A DNA stretch of 64,000 nt from Sulfitobacter sp. EhC04 (GCF_001650875.1 NZ_LXYI01000010.1:1-64000), one strand, 5' to 3'. Shown: positions 34,168 through 43,645, counted from the stretch's first letter. Numbers and translations: made by a program. The notes: generated by a model from the letters alone, not told the origin.

Positions 34168-35679
34168 CTATTGAACGCCGAGGCGTGTGATCTTGTGCTG
34201 GCCGGTGGCGAAACCGATGTGCTTTTGTTCCATGTAGAACTCAAAGCTCCAGTCGCCGCCGTCGCGGCCAATACCGCTGGCCTTGACCCCGCCAAAGGGC
34301 GTGGGCAGATGGCGGACATTCTCGGAGTTGACCCAGATCATCCCCGCCTCCAGCGCCTCGGTAAACCGCAGCGCGCGGGTCAGGTCGTTGGTCCAGACAT
34401 AACCGGTCAGGCCGTAGGGGATGTCATTGGCAAATTGCAGCGCCTCCTCCTCCGTCGAGAAGGGTATCGACGTCAGCACGGGGCCAAATATCTCTTCCTG
34501 GGCGATGCGCATGTCATTGGTGGCACCGGTAAACAGTGTCGGGCGCACGAAATAGCCCTTGTCGCCCACCGTTTCACCCCCTGCCGCGACCGTCGCACCA
34601 TCCTGTTTCGCGATGTCGAAATATGAGGTGACCTTGGTAAAATGTTCTTCGCTGATCAGCGGGCCGATTTCTGTGCCGGGGTCCAGCGGGTGGCCAACCT
34701 TAATGTTGTTCACACGCTCGACCAGTTTCGCCTCGAACTCTTCGCGGATGGTGTCCTGCACCAGCAGCCGCGAGGACGAGGTGCAGCGTTCGCCGTTGAT
34801 CGAATAGATCATGAATATCACCGCATCCAGCGCCCGCTCCAGATCGGCGTCGTCAAAGACGATCACCGGGTTCTTGCCGCCCAGCTCAAGATGGTTGCGT
34901 TTCAGCGTGTCCGCCCCCTGTTTCACGATCATACTGCCCGTGCGGCTTTCCCCGACAAATGCGATGGCCCGGATCAGCGGGTGCTCACACAGCGCGCGGC
35001 CCGCATCCTCGCCAAAACCATTGACGGTGTTCAGCACGCCGGGCGGCAGACCCGCTTCCTCGGCAATCTCGACCAACAGCCGCGCCGTCAGCGGCGAGGC
35101 CTCGGCGGGTTTGTGCACCACGGTGCAGCCTGCGGCGAGTGCGGGTGCGATTTTCCAGGTCGACAGCATGAACGGCGTGTTCCAGGGCGTGATGACGCCC
35201 ACCGGGCCGATGGGTTTGCGGGTGGTGACGTTCATCAGCGTCGGCGACGGCAGGTGCTGCCCGTCCCGTGCGGAGGTCACCTGATCGGCAAAATAGCGAA
35301 AGTTCTCCGCCCCGCGCAGCGCCGCCTTGGACATGAATTTCCACGCCTGCCCTGTGTCCCAGCATTCGCATAGCGCGATTTCTTCGGCCCGTGCCTCGAT
35401 GCCTTCGGCCACCCGGATCAGGATCGCGCGGCGTTCCTTGGCCGGCATGTCGCGCCAGACAGGGAAGGCATCATGCGCCGCCCGGGCTGCTGCATCTATG
35501 TCCGCCGCCTGCCCCCGCGCCACGTCGCAGATGACACTCTTGTCCACGGGCGAAATGGTCTGGAACGTGCCACCCGCCCCGGCCCGGTCCTGCCCGCCGA
35601 TGCGGTTCAGGATGCCGGTTTCGCGAAACCGGGACAAATGACCCGCCAGTTTTTCAATATTCTCGTCCAGCACTGACAT
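34168..35679 (-). CDS. hpaE: 5-carboxymethyl-2-hydroxymuconate semialdehyde dehydrogenase
   Basis: A 503-residue NAD-dependent aldehyde dehydrogenase. Visible: cofactor region VITPWNTPFML (about 163), general-base Glu in HLELGGKNPVIVFDD (about 265-280) and catalytic Cys in INGERCTSSSR (about 300). Operon position between hpaF and hpaD gives the substrate. The ATG at 35679 lies 2 bp after the hpaF stop; a TTG two codons earlier is less likely. Confidence 0.93.
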   Translation of the reverse strand: MSVLDENIEKLAGHLSRFRETGILNRIGGQDRAGAGGTFQTISPVDKSVICDVARGQAADIDAAARAAHDAFPVWRDMPAKERRAILIRVAEGIEARAEEIALCECWDTGQAWKFMSKAALRGAENFRYFADQVTSARDGQHLPSPTLMNVTTRKPIGPVGVITPWNTPFMLSTWKIAPALAAGCTVVHKPAEASPLTARLLVEIAEEAGLPPGVLNTVNGFGEDAGRALCEHPLIRAIAFVGESRTGSMIVKQGADTLKRNHLELGGKNPVIVFDDADLERALDAVIFMIYSINGERCTSSSRLLVQDTIREEFEAKLVERVNNIKVGHPLDPGTEIGPLISEEHFTKVTSYFDIAKQDGATVAAGGETVGDKGYFVRPTLFTGATNDMRIAQEEIFGPVLTSIPFSTEEEALQFANDIPYGLTGYVWTNDLTRALRFTEALEAGMIWVNSENVRHLPTPFGGVKASGIGRDGGDWSFEFYMEQKHIGFATGQHKITRLGVQ

Positions 35680-35681
35680 TT

Positions 35682-36065
35682 TCAATTCTCCAGATAATCG
35701 CGGATGGTGCCCGTCTTGGGCGATAGCTCGGGGTCGATGTCGCGCATCTCGAATGACAGCGCGATGGGACGGGTGGCCATGACCGGCGCGATGAAGGCCT
35801 TTGCCGCATCGAAAAGCGCCTGAGTCGCGGCCTTTTTCACCGCCAGATCACGGCCCGCCCGCAGGCGCACCGATATGTCGATATAGCCATGCGCCGGATT
35901 GCCATCGGCAATCGCGTAGTGCTGCGCCGCATGGGCACGGACCCGAACGCCTGCCGACGGAAAGGCATCCAGCCCCGTGGCCACGACGCGCAGACATTCG
36001 CACAGCCCGCCCATGTCGATCGCATCCTCCAGATTGACGGAATAGTCGACAATCAGATGTGGCAT
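35682..36065 (-). CDS. hpaF: 5-carboxymethyl-2-hydroxymuconate delta-isomerase
   Basis: A 127-residue tautomerase-fold isomerase. After Met removal Pro2 becomes the catalytic N-terminal proline (MPHLIVDYSVNLED). Length and N-terminus match CHMI proteins that isomerise the dehydrogenase product before decarboxylation. First gene of the hpaFEDGH operon, with AAGGAGGAGG upstream and a good promoter in the divergent spacer. Confidence 0.92.
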   Translation of the reverse strand: MPHLIVDYSVNLEDAIDMGGLCECLRVVATGLDAFPSAGVRVRAHAAQHYAIADGNPAHGYIDISVRLRAGRDLAVKKAATQALFDAAKAFIAPVMATRPIALSFEMRDIDPELSPKTGTIRDYLEN

Positions 36066-36097
36066 GGCCTGCCCCCCTCCTCCTTATTTAGTTAACA

Positions 36098-36126
36098 TGT
36101 AAAGCAATAATACCTTGCACTGTCAA
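36098..36126 (-). promoter_or_regulatory. Promoter of the hpa operon
   Basis: On the minus strand, TTGACA (36126-36121) and TTTACA (36103-36098) are spaced by 17 bp, 33 bp before the hpaF start. The AT-rich stretch TTTAGTTAACATGTAAA (36087-36103) overlaps the -10 and is weakly symmetrical, so it is a candidate HpaR operator. Confidence 0.65.
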
Positions 36127-36169
36127 CAGCAAAATACCAGATGAACCCACCCAGCCAGCAGGTTTCAGC

Positions 36170-36622
36170 GTGACCAAACCAAAAGACCCCAGATCAGATG
36201 CCCTGCCCTCCACGGACCGGTCGCTGCCGATCGCGCTGATCCGCGCGCGGGAAAAGGTCATGGCACCGATCCGCGACATGCTGAGCGAGACCGGCATTAC
36301 CGAACAGCAATGGCGGGTGTTGCGTGTCCTGTCCGAAGGCGGCACGCTCGATGCGACCGAAGTGGCGGACCGCGCCAGCCTGCTGCTGCCCAGCCTCACC
36401 CGGATCGTGCGCAGCCTGGGCGAGCGCGGCTATGTCACCCGCACACAGGACAAGGAGGACCGCCGCCGCCAGATGCTGGCAATCACCCCCGCCGGTCAAA
36501 AGGTGATTGACGACAACCATGCCGAAGCGCTGCGTATCGCCCAGCGTATTCGCGCAACCCTCGGCGAGAACAATTACGAAAATCTTCTGGATCTGCTAGG
36601 CGCGCTACACACGTTCAAGTAG
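36170..36622 (+). CDS. hpaR: Homoprotocatechuate operon regulator HpaR (MarR family)
   Basis: A 150-residue MarR regulator with a GTG start at 36170. HpaR-type features: LPIALIRAREKVMAPIRDML, then the winged helix (GITEQQWRVLRVLSEGG, DATEVADRASLLLPSLTRIVRSL, wing KEDRRRQMLAI). It is divergent from hpaF with a 104-bp spacer, the classic arrangement for repression of hpa genes relieved by hydroxyphenylacetate-type ligands. Confidence 0.9.
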   Translation: MTKPKDPRSDALPSTDRSLPIALIRAREKVMAPIRDMLSETGITEQQWRVLRVLSEGGTLDATEVADRASLLLPSLTRIVRSLGERGYVTRTQDKEDRRRQMLAITPAGQKVIDDNHAEALRIAQRIRATLGENNYENLLDLLGALHTFK

Positions 36623-36638
36623 AATTGCGCCAACTTTC

Positions 36639-36668
36639 TTGACAGCCAAAGGTTTCGCTCCCTACCCT
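36639..36668 (+). promoter_or_regulatory. Promoter-like sequence of fibre-like paralogue 1
   Basis: TTGACA (36639-36644), an 18-bp spacer and TACCCT (36663-36668). The leader to the start codon is about 80 bp and ends in GAAAGGAG. The same TTGACA-N18-TAnnnT layout precedes paralogues 3 and 5. Confidence 0.55.
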
Positions 36669-36756
36669 CATTCAATATTTCGGGGGAAATTTCGTTCTAA
36701 TTTATTCAACTTGATCATTCTGCCCGGCGCCTCCGCCGCCGCGCGAAAGGAGCATC

Positions 36757-38064
36757 ATGCGTTCAATCAAATTCATCGCCACGACCGTTTTTCTTTTTCC
36801 AATTGCTGTCAACGCACAGGACGGTTTCTTCGCCGGTGTGAGGATATCCGACAATGTTCTCGGAGAGGCCGACCTGTTTGTCACCGACAACACCGTTCTG
36901 GACGGGGATCTGTGCGTCGGCAACGGCTGCACTCTGGAGGTAGCTTTTGGGTCAGATATCGCCGTAATGATCTCCGATACATCGAACAGCCTGATTTTTG
37001 ACGATACATCCTCGACAACATTCCCGGACCGGGATTGGAAACTGCTGATCAATGATGTGCTGACAGTTTTGTCCGGCGGAATAGAACGGTTCGCTATCGA
37101 GGATGTCACCGCCGGGACCATTCCCTTTACGATCCTGGGCGGTGCGCCGGAGAATGCGCTGGTTGTGGCCAGCAGCGGCCAGGTTGCCCTGGGCACGGCC
37201 ATTCCGCAAGCTGATCTGCACATCGCCAGCGCAGGCACAGCCGACCTGTTGCTAGCACCCACCGATCCGGGGGTGCGTTCCTTTCAGGTGGGAGTGGATG
37301 CAGATGGCCTGTTTACAAAGATTTCGACCGGCGCAATTCCGTTTGAGATACAGAATACCAGCCCCTTTGGCGCGCTGCAGATCCTCAACAGCGGGGTGCG
37401 GGTCAATGCGGGCAACTTCGATATGAATTTCCAGATCGGCACCGATGTTACTGACAATGCGATGTTCGTCGATGGCGCCACAGCCTTTGTCGGCTTTGGA
37501 ACCGACACACCCGAGGAACTGCTGCACATCCGCTCGGACGCCATCAATTCCGACGCATTCGCCCTGTTCGATGCGAATGGCGCGGGCTCAGACGCTGCGT
37601 TTCGGCTGCGCCAGAACGGGGTGACCCCCACCACCTGGGAATTCCGCAACCAGCAGGATTCCGGTCGCCTGAACGTCGGCATCGCTGGGGGCAACACCCC
37701 GCTCAAGATCGACAATCTTGCCGACAACAACCTGCTGCGCCTGGGCCGCAACGGGAAACCGGACGAGGTGGTGGTGACCGGCACGCTGGTGGTGAACAAC
37801 ACGGCGCTGAATGTGCCGGATTATGTGTTCGACGATGATTATGCCTTGCGCCCGCTGGCCGAGGTACAGGCGTTCATCGACACCAACAAACACCTGCCGG
37901 ATGTCCCCTCAGCCGCGGATATCGCGCTGAACGGGCTCAGCATGTCCGAAATGCAGATGACCCTGCTGAAAAAGGTCGAGGAACTGACGCTTTATTCGCT
38001 GGAGCAGGACGAGCGTATCGCCCGGCTGGAGGCGGTGATCGAGGGCATTGCAGTCGACCGTTAA
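36757..38064 (+). CDS. Secreted fibre-like protein, array paralogue 1
   Basis: A 435-residue secreted protein with signal peptide MRSIKFIATTVFLFPIAVNA (cleavage before QDG). The only mature cysteines are the pair CVGNGC (53-58). Then come beta-repeat modules: DRDWKLLINDV, ERFAIEDVTAG, ENALVVASSGQVALGT, QADLHIAS, and a second FGTDTPEELLHIRSD. The conserved domain (about 265-420) has WEFRNQQDSGRLNVG, LLRLGRNGKP, VPDYVFDDDYALRPL, HLPDVPS and KKVEELTLY, ending in a short coiled coil. The C-terminal part resembles fibre-like proteins of Bacteroidetes. Function unknown. Tail class A. Confidence 0.85.
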   Translation: MRSIKFIATTVFLFPIAVNAQDGFFAGVRISDNVLGEADLFVTDNTVLDGDLCVGNGCTLEVAFGSDIAVMISDTSNSLIFDDTSSTTFPDRDWKLLINDVLTVLSGGIERFAIEDVTAGTIPFTILGGAPENALVVASSGQVALGTAIPQADLHIASAGTADLLLAPTDPGVRSFQVGVDADGLFTKISTGAIPFEIQNTSPFGALQILNSGVRVNAGNFDMNFQIGTDVTDNAMFVDGATAFVGFGTDTPEELLHIRSDAINSDAFALFDANGAGSDAAFRLRQNGVTPTTWEFRNQQDSGRLNVGIAGGNTPLKIDNLADNNLLRLGRNGKPDEVVVTGTLVVNNTALNVPDYVFDDDYALRPLAEVQAFIDTNKHLPDVPSAADIALNGLSMSEMQMTLLKKVEELTLYSLEQDERIARLEAVIEGIAVDR

Positions 38065-38157
38065 TTCTGCACTTAAGAAACGCTTGGGTGCTCGTTTCAC
38101 TGCGCGGCGCTGAAGCGATACCAGACCATTTGATTGTCTAAACTTTTTGAGGAAACT

Positions 38158-39462
38158 ATGAAAAACCTAAATTCTTTTGCTGCGACGATGATCTTTGCAT
38201 CTGTCCTGGCTCCGATTTCGGCCATCGCACAATCCCCCGATACACATCCGTTCGGTGTGAATATCTCGCGCGGGCTGACAATGACCGGGAACTTCAGCCA
38301 AGGTTATATGAACGGGATTTTTCAGACAAACACGTTCAACGCCCGGCGGACGCAAATGCGCAGTATGACCTGCATCGGGTTTAACTGCGCCAACCCCGGT
38401 GGAGACGCGACGGACCTTTATACGCTCAGTCTGGAAAGCACGCGGCCCGATTTACTGTTCGTGGATCGCGAAGAGGGGCAATCGCCGTTCTTTTCCGAGC
38501 ATGACTGGCGCATCGTGATCAATAACGATGATTCCGAACCGATACAGGTGAACCGCTTTGCCATTCAGGACGAGGAAACCGGGCTGATCCCCTTTACGCT
38601 GATGGGCAACGCGCCGGTCAACAGCTTGTTTGTCGATGCGAATGGCGACATCGGGCTGGGAACCAGCATCCCCCAAGCCGATCTGCACATTATCGAAAGC
38701 GATTTTGTGAGGATACAATTGGGTGTGACCGGAAGTACGCCCAAAAGTTGGGAGATGACGGGGAGTGGCCAACTTTTCGCGATCAGCTACGATTCCGCAG
38801 CTTTGCCGTTCATCCTGTTCGACGGCGCTCCGACCGCAAGTTTCACCGTCGATCCAGCAGGGCAGGTCGGGCTGGGCATATTGTCGCCCGAGGAAAAGCT
38901 GCATATCCAGACCAACACGCCCAACACCGATGCCTTTGCGCTGTTCGATGCGAATGGCGCGGGATCAGACGCTGCGTTTCGGCTGCGCCAGAACGGCGTG
39001 ACCCCCACCACATGGGAGTTCCGCAACCAGCAAGACTCGGGCCGCCTGAACGTCGGACTCGCGGGCGGCAACACGCCGCTGAAAATCGACAATGCCGCCA
39101 ACAACAACCTGCTGCGCCTGGGCCGCAACGGGAAACCGGACGAGGTGGTGGTGACCGGCACATTGGTGGTCAACAACACCGATATGAACGTGCCGGATTA
39201 TGTCTTTGCGCCGGGATATGAACTGCCCACCCTGGCCGAGATTGACGCCTTTATCGCCGACAACGGCCACCTGCCGGGCGTTCCTTCCGCCACGGAGGTG
39301 GCCGAAACCGGGCTCGACATGACGCAGATGCAGCTGGCCCAGCTTGAAAAGATCGAGGAGCTGACCCTGCATGTCATCGACCTGGGCAAGGCAAACGCCG
39401 AACAGCGCGACCGCATCGCGCAGCTGGAAGGCATGGTCGCGGCATTGCTCGCCGACCACTGA
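38158..39462 (+). CDS. Secreted fibre-like protein, array paralogue 2
   Basis: A 434-residue paralogue starting at the ATG at 38158, 5 bp after GAGGAA, with signal peptide MKNLNSFAATMIFASVLAPISAIAQ. Its CX4C pair is CIGFNC. The beta modules are the most divergent of the six, with EHDWRIVINNDD and SLFVDANGDIGLGTSIP. The tail is class B: APGYELPTLAEIDAFIADN, HLPGVPS, GLDMTQMQLAQLEKIEEL. It shares about 60 identical bases with paralogue 1 around 39101-39162. The coiled-coil end is longer than in paralogue 1. Confidence 0.85.
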   Translation: MKNLNSFAATMIFASVLAPISAIAQSPDTHPFGVNISRGLTMTGNFSQGYMNGIFQTNTFNARRTQMRSMTCIGFNCANPGGDATDLYTLSLESTRPDLLFVDREEGQSPFFSEHDWRIVINNDDSEPIQVNRFAIQDEETGLIPFTLMGNAPVNSLFVDANGDIGLGTSIPQADLHIIESDFVRIQLGVTGSTPKSWEMTGSGQLFAISYDSAALPFILFDGAPTASFTVDPAGQVGLGILSPEEKLHIQTNTPNTDAFALFDANGAGSDAAFRLRQNGVTPTTWEFRNQQDSGRLNVGLAGGNTPLKIDNAANNNLLRLGRNGKPDEVVVTGTLVVNNTDMNVPDYVFAPGYELPTLAEIDAFIADNGHLPGVPSATEVAETGLDMTQMQLAQLEKIEELTLHVIDLGKANAEQRDRIAQLEGMVAALLADH

Positions 39463-39502
39463 ACCCGGCCCGCCCTGCCAGTCGCGCCGGACAAGGGCAG
39501 AT

Positions 39503-39532
39503 TTGACAGGACACCGGGCTTCACAATACTTT
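39503..39532 (+). promoter_or_regulatory. Promoter-like sequence of fibre-like paralogue 3
   Basis: TTGACA (39503-39508), an 18-bp spacer and TACTTT (39527-39532). The context ATTTGACAGG is identical to the paralogue 5 promoter at 42231-42240. Confidence 0.55.
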
Positions 39533-39624
39533 GTCGGCATCCGTCACCGGGGACGGCGGATATTTAATTGCAACGTTTCAGACGTCTTATTTTGGGGTCC
39601 CCGATTATTGCCGGGAGCATTATC

Positions 39625-40809
39625 TTGAAAACCTTCAAATCCTCCATGTTTTTTTCCGCTGTACTGAGCCTGCTGGGACCCGTGGCTGCCAATGCCGAAG
39701 TGCTGTCGACCACCAATCCAACGATCAGGAGTTTCCTTTGCGTCGGACCCGGCTGTGCTGACAATGAAACTGCTTCCGGGGACGAGTTGCGGCTGAAGGG
39801 CAACAATGTGCACATGCATTTCGACGACGATTCAACCATCGCCGGTCTGCCAAACAACGACTGGAAAATCTCGATCAACGATACCTACGACGGTGGCGAA
39901 GATTATTTCTCCATCGTGGATGCGACCAACGGCAAGGTCCCTTTCCGCGTCGATGCCGACGCCCCCACCAACGCGCTCCGGGTGACATCCAGCGGCAACC
40001 TGGGGCTGGGGACGGCCATACCGTTGCAGGACATCCATATCATTGACACCGCCGAACCCGCGATCCGGTTCGAAAAAACCGGTGGATCCGCCTACAGTTG
40101 GGATGTTCGTGCGAACCAATTTGGTTTCTACCTCTTTGACCTGGAGACCTTCCGAATTCCTTTCGAGGTGCGCGCCAACGCGCCTGACGGTGCGCTCTAT
40201 GTCGAATCCGACGGTTCCGTCGGGATCGGCACCCGCGACCCGGACGAGCGTCTCCACGTCCGGAGCAACGCACCGAACAGCGACGCTTTTGCCTTGTTCG
40301 AGGCGGCGGGCAGCGGTTCTGACGCGGCCTTCCGCCTCAAGCAGAACGGGGTGACTCCCACCACCTGGGAATTCCGCAACCAGCAGGACTCGGGCCGCCT
40401 GAACGTCGGGCTGGCGGGGGGCAACACGCCCTTCAAGATCGACAATGCCGCCAACAACAACCTGCTGCGGCTGGGCCGCAACGGCCGCCCGGACGAGGTG
40501 GTCGTGACCGGCACGCTGGTGGTGAACAACACCGATATGAACGTGCCCGATTATGTCTTTGCCGAAGGATACGCCCTGCGCCCACTGGCCGAGGTGCAGG
40601 CGTTCATTGACGAAAATGCTCACCTGCCCGAAGTGCCGTCAGAAGCGGACATCAAGGCAAATGGTGTGGACTTGACCGCGATGCAGATGACCCTGCTGAA
40701 AAAGGTCGAGGAACTGACGCTTTATACGTTGGCGCTGGAAGAGGCCCGTGCAGAGCAGGCCCAGGAAATAGCGGAGCTGCGCCGCTTGGTCACGGCAAAC
40801 CCCGACTGA
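39625..40809 (+). CDS. Secreted fibre-like protein, array paralogue 3 (mosaic)
   Basis: A 394-residue paralogue. I place the start at TTG 39625 (GGGAG 7 bp upstream), giving signal peptide MKTFKSSMFFSAVLSLLGPVAANA, similar to paralogues 2 and 6. The head after cleavage, EVLSTTNPTIRSFLCVGPGC, nearly matches paralogue 4, but the tail is class A (YALRPLAEVQAFIDENAHLPEVPS, MTLLKKVEELTLYTL) as in paralogues 1, 5 and 6. It therefore looks recombinant. An in-frame TTG at 39568 gives a less likely longer form. Confidence 0.82.
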   Translation: MKTFKSSMFFSAVLSLLGPVAANAEVLSTTNPTIRSFLCVGPGCADNETASGDELRLKGNNVHMHFDDDSTIAGLPNNDWKISINDTYDGGEDYFSIVDATNGKVPFRVDADAPTNALRVTSSGNLGLGTAIPLQDIHIIDTAEPAIRFEKTGGSAYSWDVRANQFGFYLFDLETFRIPFEVRANAPDGALYVESDGSVGIGTRDPDERLHVRSNAPNSDAFALFEAAGSGSDAAFRLKQNGVTPTTWEFRNQQDSGRLNVGLAGGNTPFKIDNAANNNLLRLGRNGRPDEVVVTGTLVVNNTDMNVPDYVFAEGYALRPLAEVQAFIDENAHLPEVPSEADIKANGVDLTAMQMTLLKKVEELTLYTLALEEARAEQAQEIAELRRLVTANPD

Positions 40810-40840
40810 CAGCGACCACATCCACATTCTGGTGCGTCAC

Positions 40841-40875
40841 ATGGGCGGCAAGTTCTGAGCGAACTTGCCGCCCAT
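40841..40875 (+). terminator. Strong hairpin after paralogue 3
   Basis: A perfect 15-bp stem ATGGGCGGCAAGTTC / GAACTTGCCGCCCAT with a 5-nt loop, 31 bp after the stop. No clear T-run follows, so it may be a factor-assisted terminator or an mRNA-stabilising end. Confidence 0.65.
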
Positions 40876-41031
40876 ATGCCTTTCCTTTGCCCAGTTTACG
40901 TCAAACCATTGGGTAATGTTGCCGCTGGACCATGACCAAAGGTGGAGCAATCAGATGAACGGCCCCGGCGCATTGCGCAGTGTCTTCACACCTTCACCTC
41001 TCAGGTCAGTAACCAGTAAAAAGGACGCATA

Positions 41032-42222
41032 ATGCCCTTCTCGACATACCTGCGCGCCACCGCGATCGCGGCGGCCTTCCTGCCCGCCCTTGCCCAGGCT
41101 GAAGTGCTCAGCGAAGACAATCCGACCATCCGCAGTTTCCTCTGCGTCGGCTTCAATTGTGCAGATCAGGATATTGCAGGGATTGACGATTTCCGGGTCA
41201 AGGACAACACGATCCGCATCCACTTTGACGACGTGTCCAGCAGCAGCAGCCCCGACAACGACTGGCGCATCATGATCAACGACAGCGCCAGCGGCTCCGA
41301 CGAATACTTTGCCATCCAGGACGCCACGCGCGGGCCGCAGATCTTTCGCCTGTCCGCAGGTGCCCCGGAAAACGCGCTGTTCATGGCGCCCACCGGGCGC
41401 ATCGGCCTGAAAACCTCGATGCCGCTGCGCGAACTGCATATGGTAGACGCCAGCACCGTGACCCTGCGCATGGATCAGCGTGGCGGCAGCGCGCCCGTGC
41501 AGGTCTGGGACATCAACGCCAACCACAACGCGTTTTATGTCACCGACAGCACCAACAGCACGACCCCCTACCGGATCGAACCGGGCGCACCCAACGACAG
41601 TTTCAACATCGAAAGCAACGGCTTCATCGGCCTGGGCACCAACGCCCCGGAGGAACTGCTGCACATCCGCACAACCGCCGACAACACCGATGCTTTTGCC
41701 CTGTTCGACGCCGCCGGCAGCGGTTCGGACTCCGCCTTCCGCCTGCGCCAGAACGGGACAACCCCCACCACCTGGGAATTCCGCAACCAGCAGGACTCGG
41801 GCCGCCTCAACGTCGGGATCGCGGGCGGGAACACACCGTTCAAGATCGACAATGCCGCCACCAACAACCTGTTGCGGCTGGGCCGGAACGGCAAACCGGA
41901 CGAGGTGGTCATCACCGGCACGCTGGTGGTCAACAACACGGCCATGAACGTGCCGGACTATGTGTTCGAGCCGGGCTACAAGCTGAAGACCCTGGCCGAA
42001 GTCGATCAGTTCATTGCTGAAAACGGCCACCTGCCCGGCGTCCCCTCCGCTGGTGACGTCGCCGCCGAAGGCCTCGACATGACACGGATGCAGCTGGCCC
42101 AGCTCGAAAAGATCGAGGAGCTGACCCTGCACACCATTTCGCAGGACAAACAACTCTCCGCGCAACAGGATGAGATCACACAACTTCGCGCAATGGTTGA
42201 GGCACTGCTCGAAGCCCGGTGA
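41032..42222 (+). CDS. Secreted fibre-like protein, array paralogue 4
   Basis: A 396-residue paralogue with signal peptide MPFSTYLRATAIAAAFLPALAQA. The head EVLSEDNPTIRSFLCVGFNC matches paralogue 3, with CX4C pair CVGFNC. It has DNDWRIMINDSASGSDEYFAIQD, then GLKTSMPLRELHMVD and GLGTNAPEELLHIR turns. The tail is class B (EPGYKLKTLAEVDQFIAENGHLPGVPS, MQLAQLEKIEEL) like paralogue 2, with a C-terminal coiled coil. AAAAAGGA precedes the ATG. Confidence 0.85.
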   Translation: MPFSTYLRATAIAAAFLPALAQAEVLSEDNPTIRSFLCVGFNCADQDIAGIDDFRVKDNTIRIHFDDVSSSSSPDNDWRIMINDSASGSDEYFAIQDATRGPQIFRLSAGAPENALFMAPTGRIGLKTSMPLRELHMVDASTVTLRMDQRGGSAPVQVWDINANHNAFYVTDSTNSTTPYRIEPGAPNDSFNIESNGFIGLGTNAPEELLHIRTTADNTDAFALFDAAGSGSDSAFRLRQNGTTPTTWEFRNQQDSGRLNVGIAGGNTPFKIDNAATNNLLRLGRNGKPDEVVITGTLVVNNTAMNVPDYVFEPGYKLKTLAEVDQFIAENGHLPGVPSAGDVAAEGLDMTRMQLAQLEKIEELTLHTISQDKQLSAQQDEITQLRAMVEALLEAR

Positions 42223-42232
42223 AACAGTATAT

Positions 42233-42262
42233 TTGACAGGTGGTAAAGGCGGGCGCTAGCCT
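42233..42262 (+). promoter_or_regulatory. Promoter-like sequence of fibre-like paralogue 5
   Basis: TTGACA (42233-42238), an 18-bp spacer and TAGCCT (42257-42262), starting only 10 bp after the paralogue 4 stop. Confidence 0.5.
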
Positions 42263-42345
42263 TTGCCACCAGCCACAGGGACCGGCTGGAAATTTGATCT
42301 ATTCATCAATTTCGCTGGCCGTTTTCGGCTGGAAGGAGAAACCTT

Positions 42346-43635
42346 ATGCAACCGAATTACCCGAATTTCTCATACACAGTTATTTTCCTGGCGCTCTGTG
42401 CCTCACCTCTCACGGCTCAGGTGACCACCCATCCCGACGATACCGTCATCGAAGGCGACCTCAAGGTGCAAGTCCCGTCGGGGGGCAACCCCAATGAGGG
42501 CAGTCTGTACGTCGAGGCCGACAGCGTCATCGACGGCAGCCTCTGCCTCGGCAACACCTGTTCGGAAGGAGAGACCTTTCCCAATGATGTGACGCTGCGG
42601 CTGAAATACACTCAGCACGCCATCGAATTTGTCGACACTTCCTCTGGCAGCAGCCCGAACAGGGACTGGACGCTGCGCATCAACGATCCTCAATCGGTGG
42701 CAAGTGGCGGCATCGACAAGTTCGCGGTCGAGGATGACACCGCCGGCACCACGCCCTTCACCATCGCTGGCGGTGCGCCGAGCAATGCGTTCTGGCTCGC
42801 CACGAGCGGCAGGCTGGGACTGGGGACAATGCTGCCCGCGTCTGAATTGCACATCGTTGGCCCCAGTTTCCCCTCGATCCGGTTGCAGCAATCCACAGCG
42901 ACAGGAAATCCGGCGTCGACCTGGCGGATGCAGGGCAATCATAACGAATTTACCATCATTCAGTCTGCGGCGACCTTCGGCATCGCAGCGAACGCCCCCT
43001 ACGGCTCTTTTCGCATCAGCAACAACGGCAACATTGGCCTGGGCACCGTTGCCCCTCAGGAAAAGCTCCATATCGTGTCCGCCACAAACGGCGTCGACGC
43101 CTTCGCGCTTTTCGAAGCGACCGGCGCAGATGCCGATTCCGCTTTCCGGCTCAAGCAGAACGGAGTTACCCCATCGACCTGGGAATTCCGCAACCAGCAG
43201 GATTCAGGCCGCCTGAATATCGGGCTTGCCGGGGGTAACACCCCGCTGAAGATCGACAATGCCGCCAACAACAACCTGCTGCGCCTGGGCCGCAACGGCC
43301 TGCCGGGAGAGGTCAACATCACCGGCACGCTGGTGGTGAACAACACGGCCATGAACGTGCCGGATTATGTCTTTGCCGACGACTACGCGCTGCGACCCTT
43401 GGCCGAGGTCCAGGCCTTCATCGACGCGAACAGCCACCTGCCAGAGGTCCCCTCCGAGGCTGATATCAGGGCAAACGGCGTCGACATGACCCAGATGCAG
43501 ATGGTGCAGCTCAAGAAGATTGAAGAACTGACATTGTACACGCTGGAACAGGCCACTCAGATCAACAGCCAATCCGCCATCATCGCCGATCTGACGGCGC
43601 GGCTGGCGCAGGTCGAGGGAAAGTTGGCTGATTAG
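42346..43635 (+). CDS. Secreted fibre-like protein, array paralogue 5
   Basis: A 429-residue paralogue. Signal peptide MQPNYPNFSYTVIFLALCAS with cleavage near LTAQ; a lipobox is not convincing because the residue before Cys is Leu. Its head carries an extra strand segment (TVIEGDLKVQVPSGGNPNEG) before the CX4C pair CLGNTC. It has NRDWTLRINDP, GRLGLGTMLPASELHIVG and GLGTVAPQEKLHIVS. Tail class A with MQMVQLKKIEELTLYTLEQ and a coiled-coil end. The conserved WEFRNQQDSGRLN core is intact. Confidence 0.85.
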   Translation: MQPNYPNFSYTVIFLALCASPLTAQVTTHPDDTVIEGDLKVQVPSGGNPNEGSLYVEADSVIDGSLCLGNTCSEGETFPNDVTLRLKYTQHAIEFVDTSSGSSPNRDWTLRINDPQSVASGGIDKFAVEDDTAGTTPFTIAGGAPSNAFWLATSGRLGLGTMLPASELHIVGPSFPSIRLQQSTATGNPASTWRMQGNHNEFTIIQSAATFGIAANAPYGSFRISNNGNIGLGTVAPQEKLHIVSATNGVDAFALFEATGADADSAFRLKQNGVTPSTWEFRNQQDSGRLNIGLAGGNTPLKIDNAANNNLLRLGRNGLPGEVNITGTLVVNNTAMNVPDYVFADDYALRPLAEVQAFIDANSHLPEVPSEADIRANGVDMTQMQMVQLKKIEELTLYTLEQATQINSQSAIIADLTARLAQVEGKLAD

Positions 43636-43645
43636 GCTCTGGCGC

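Noticed and set aside
34168..35685. hpaE starting at TTG 35685
   Set aside because: The ATG two codons later is better placed, 2 bp after the hpaF stop.
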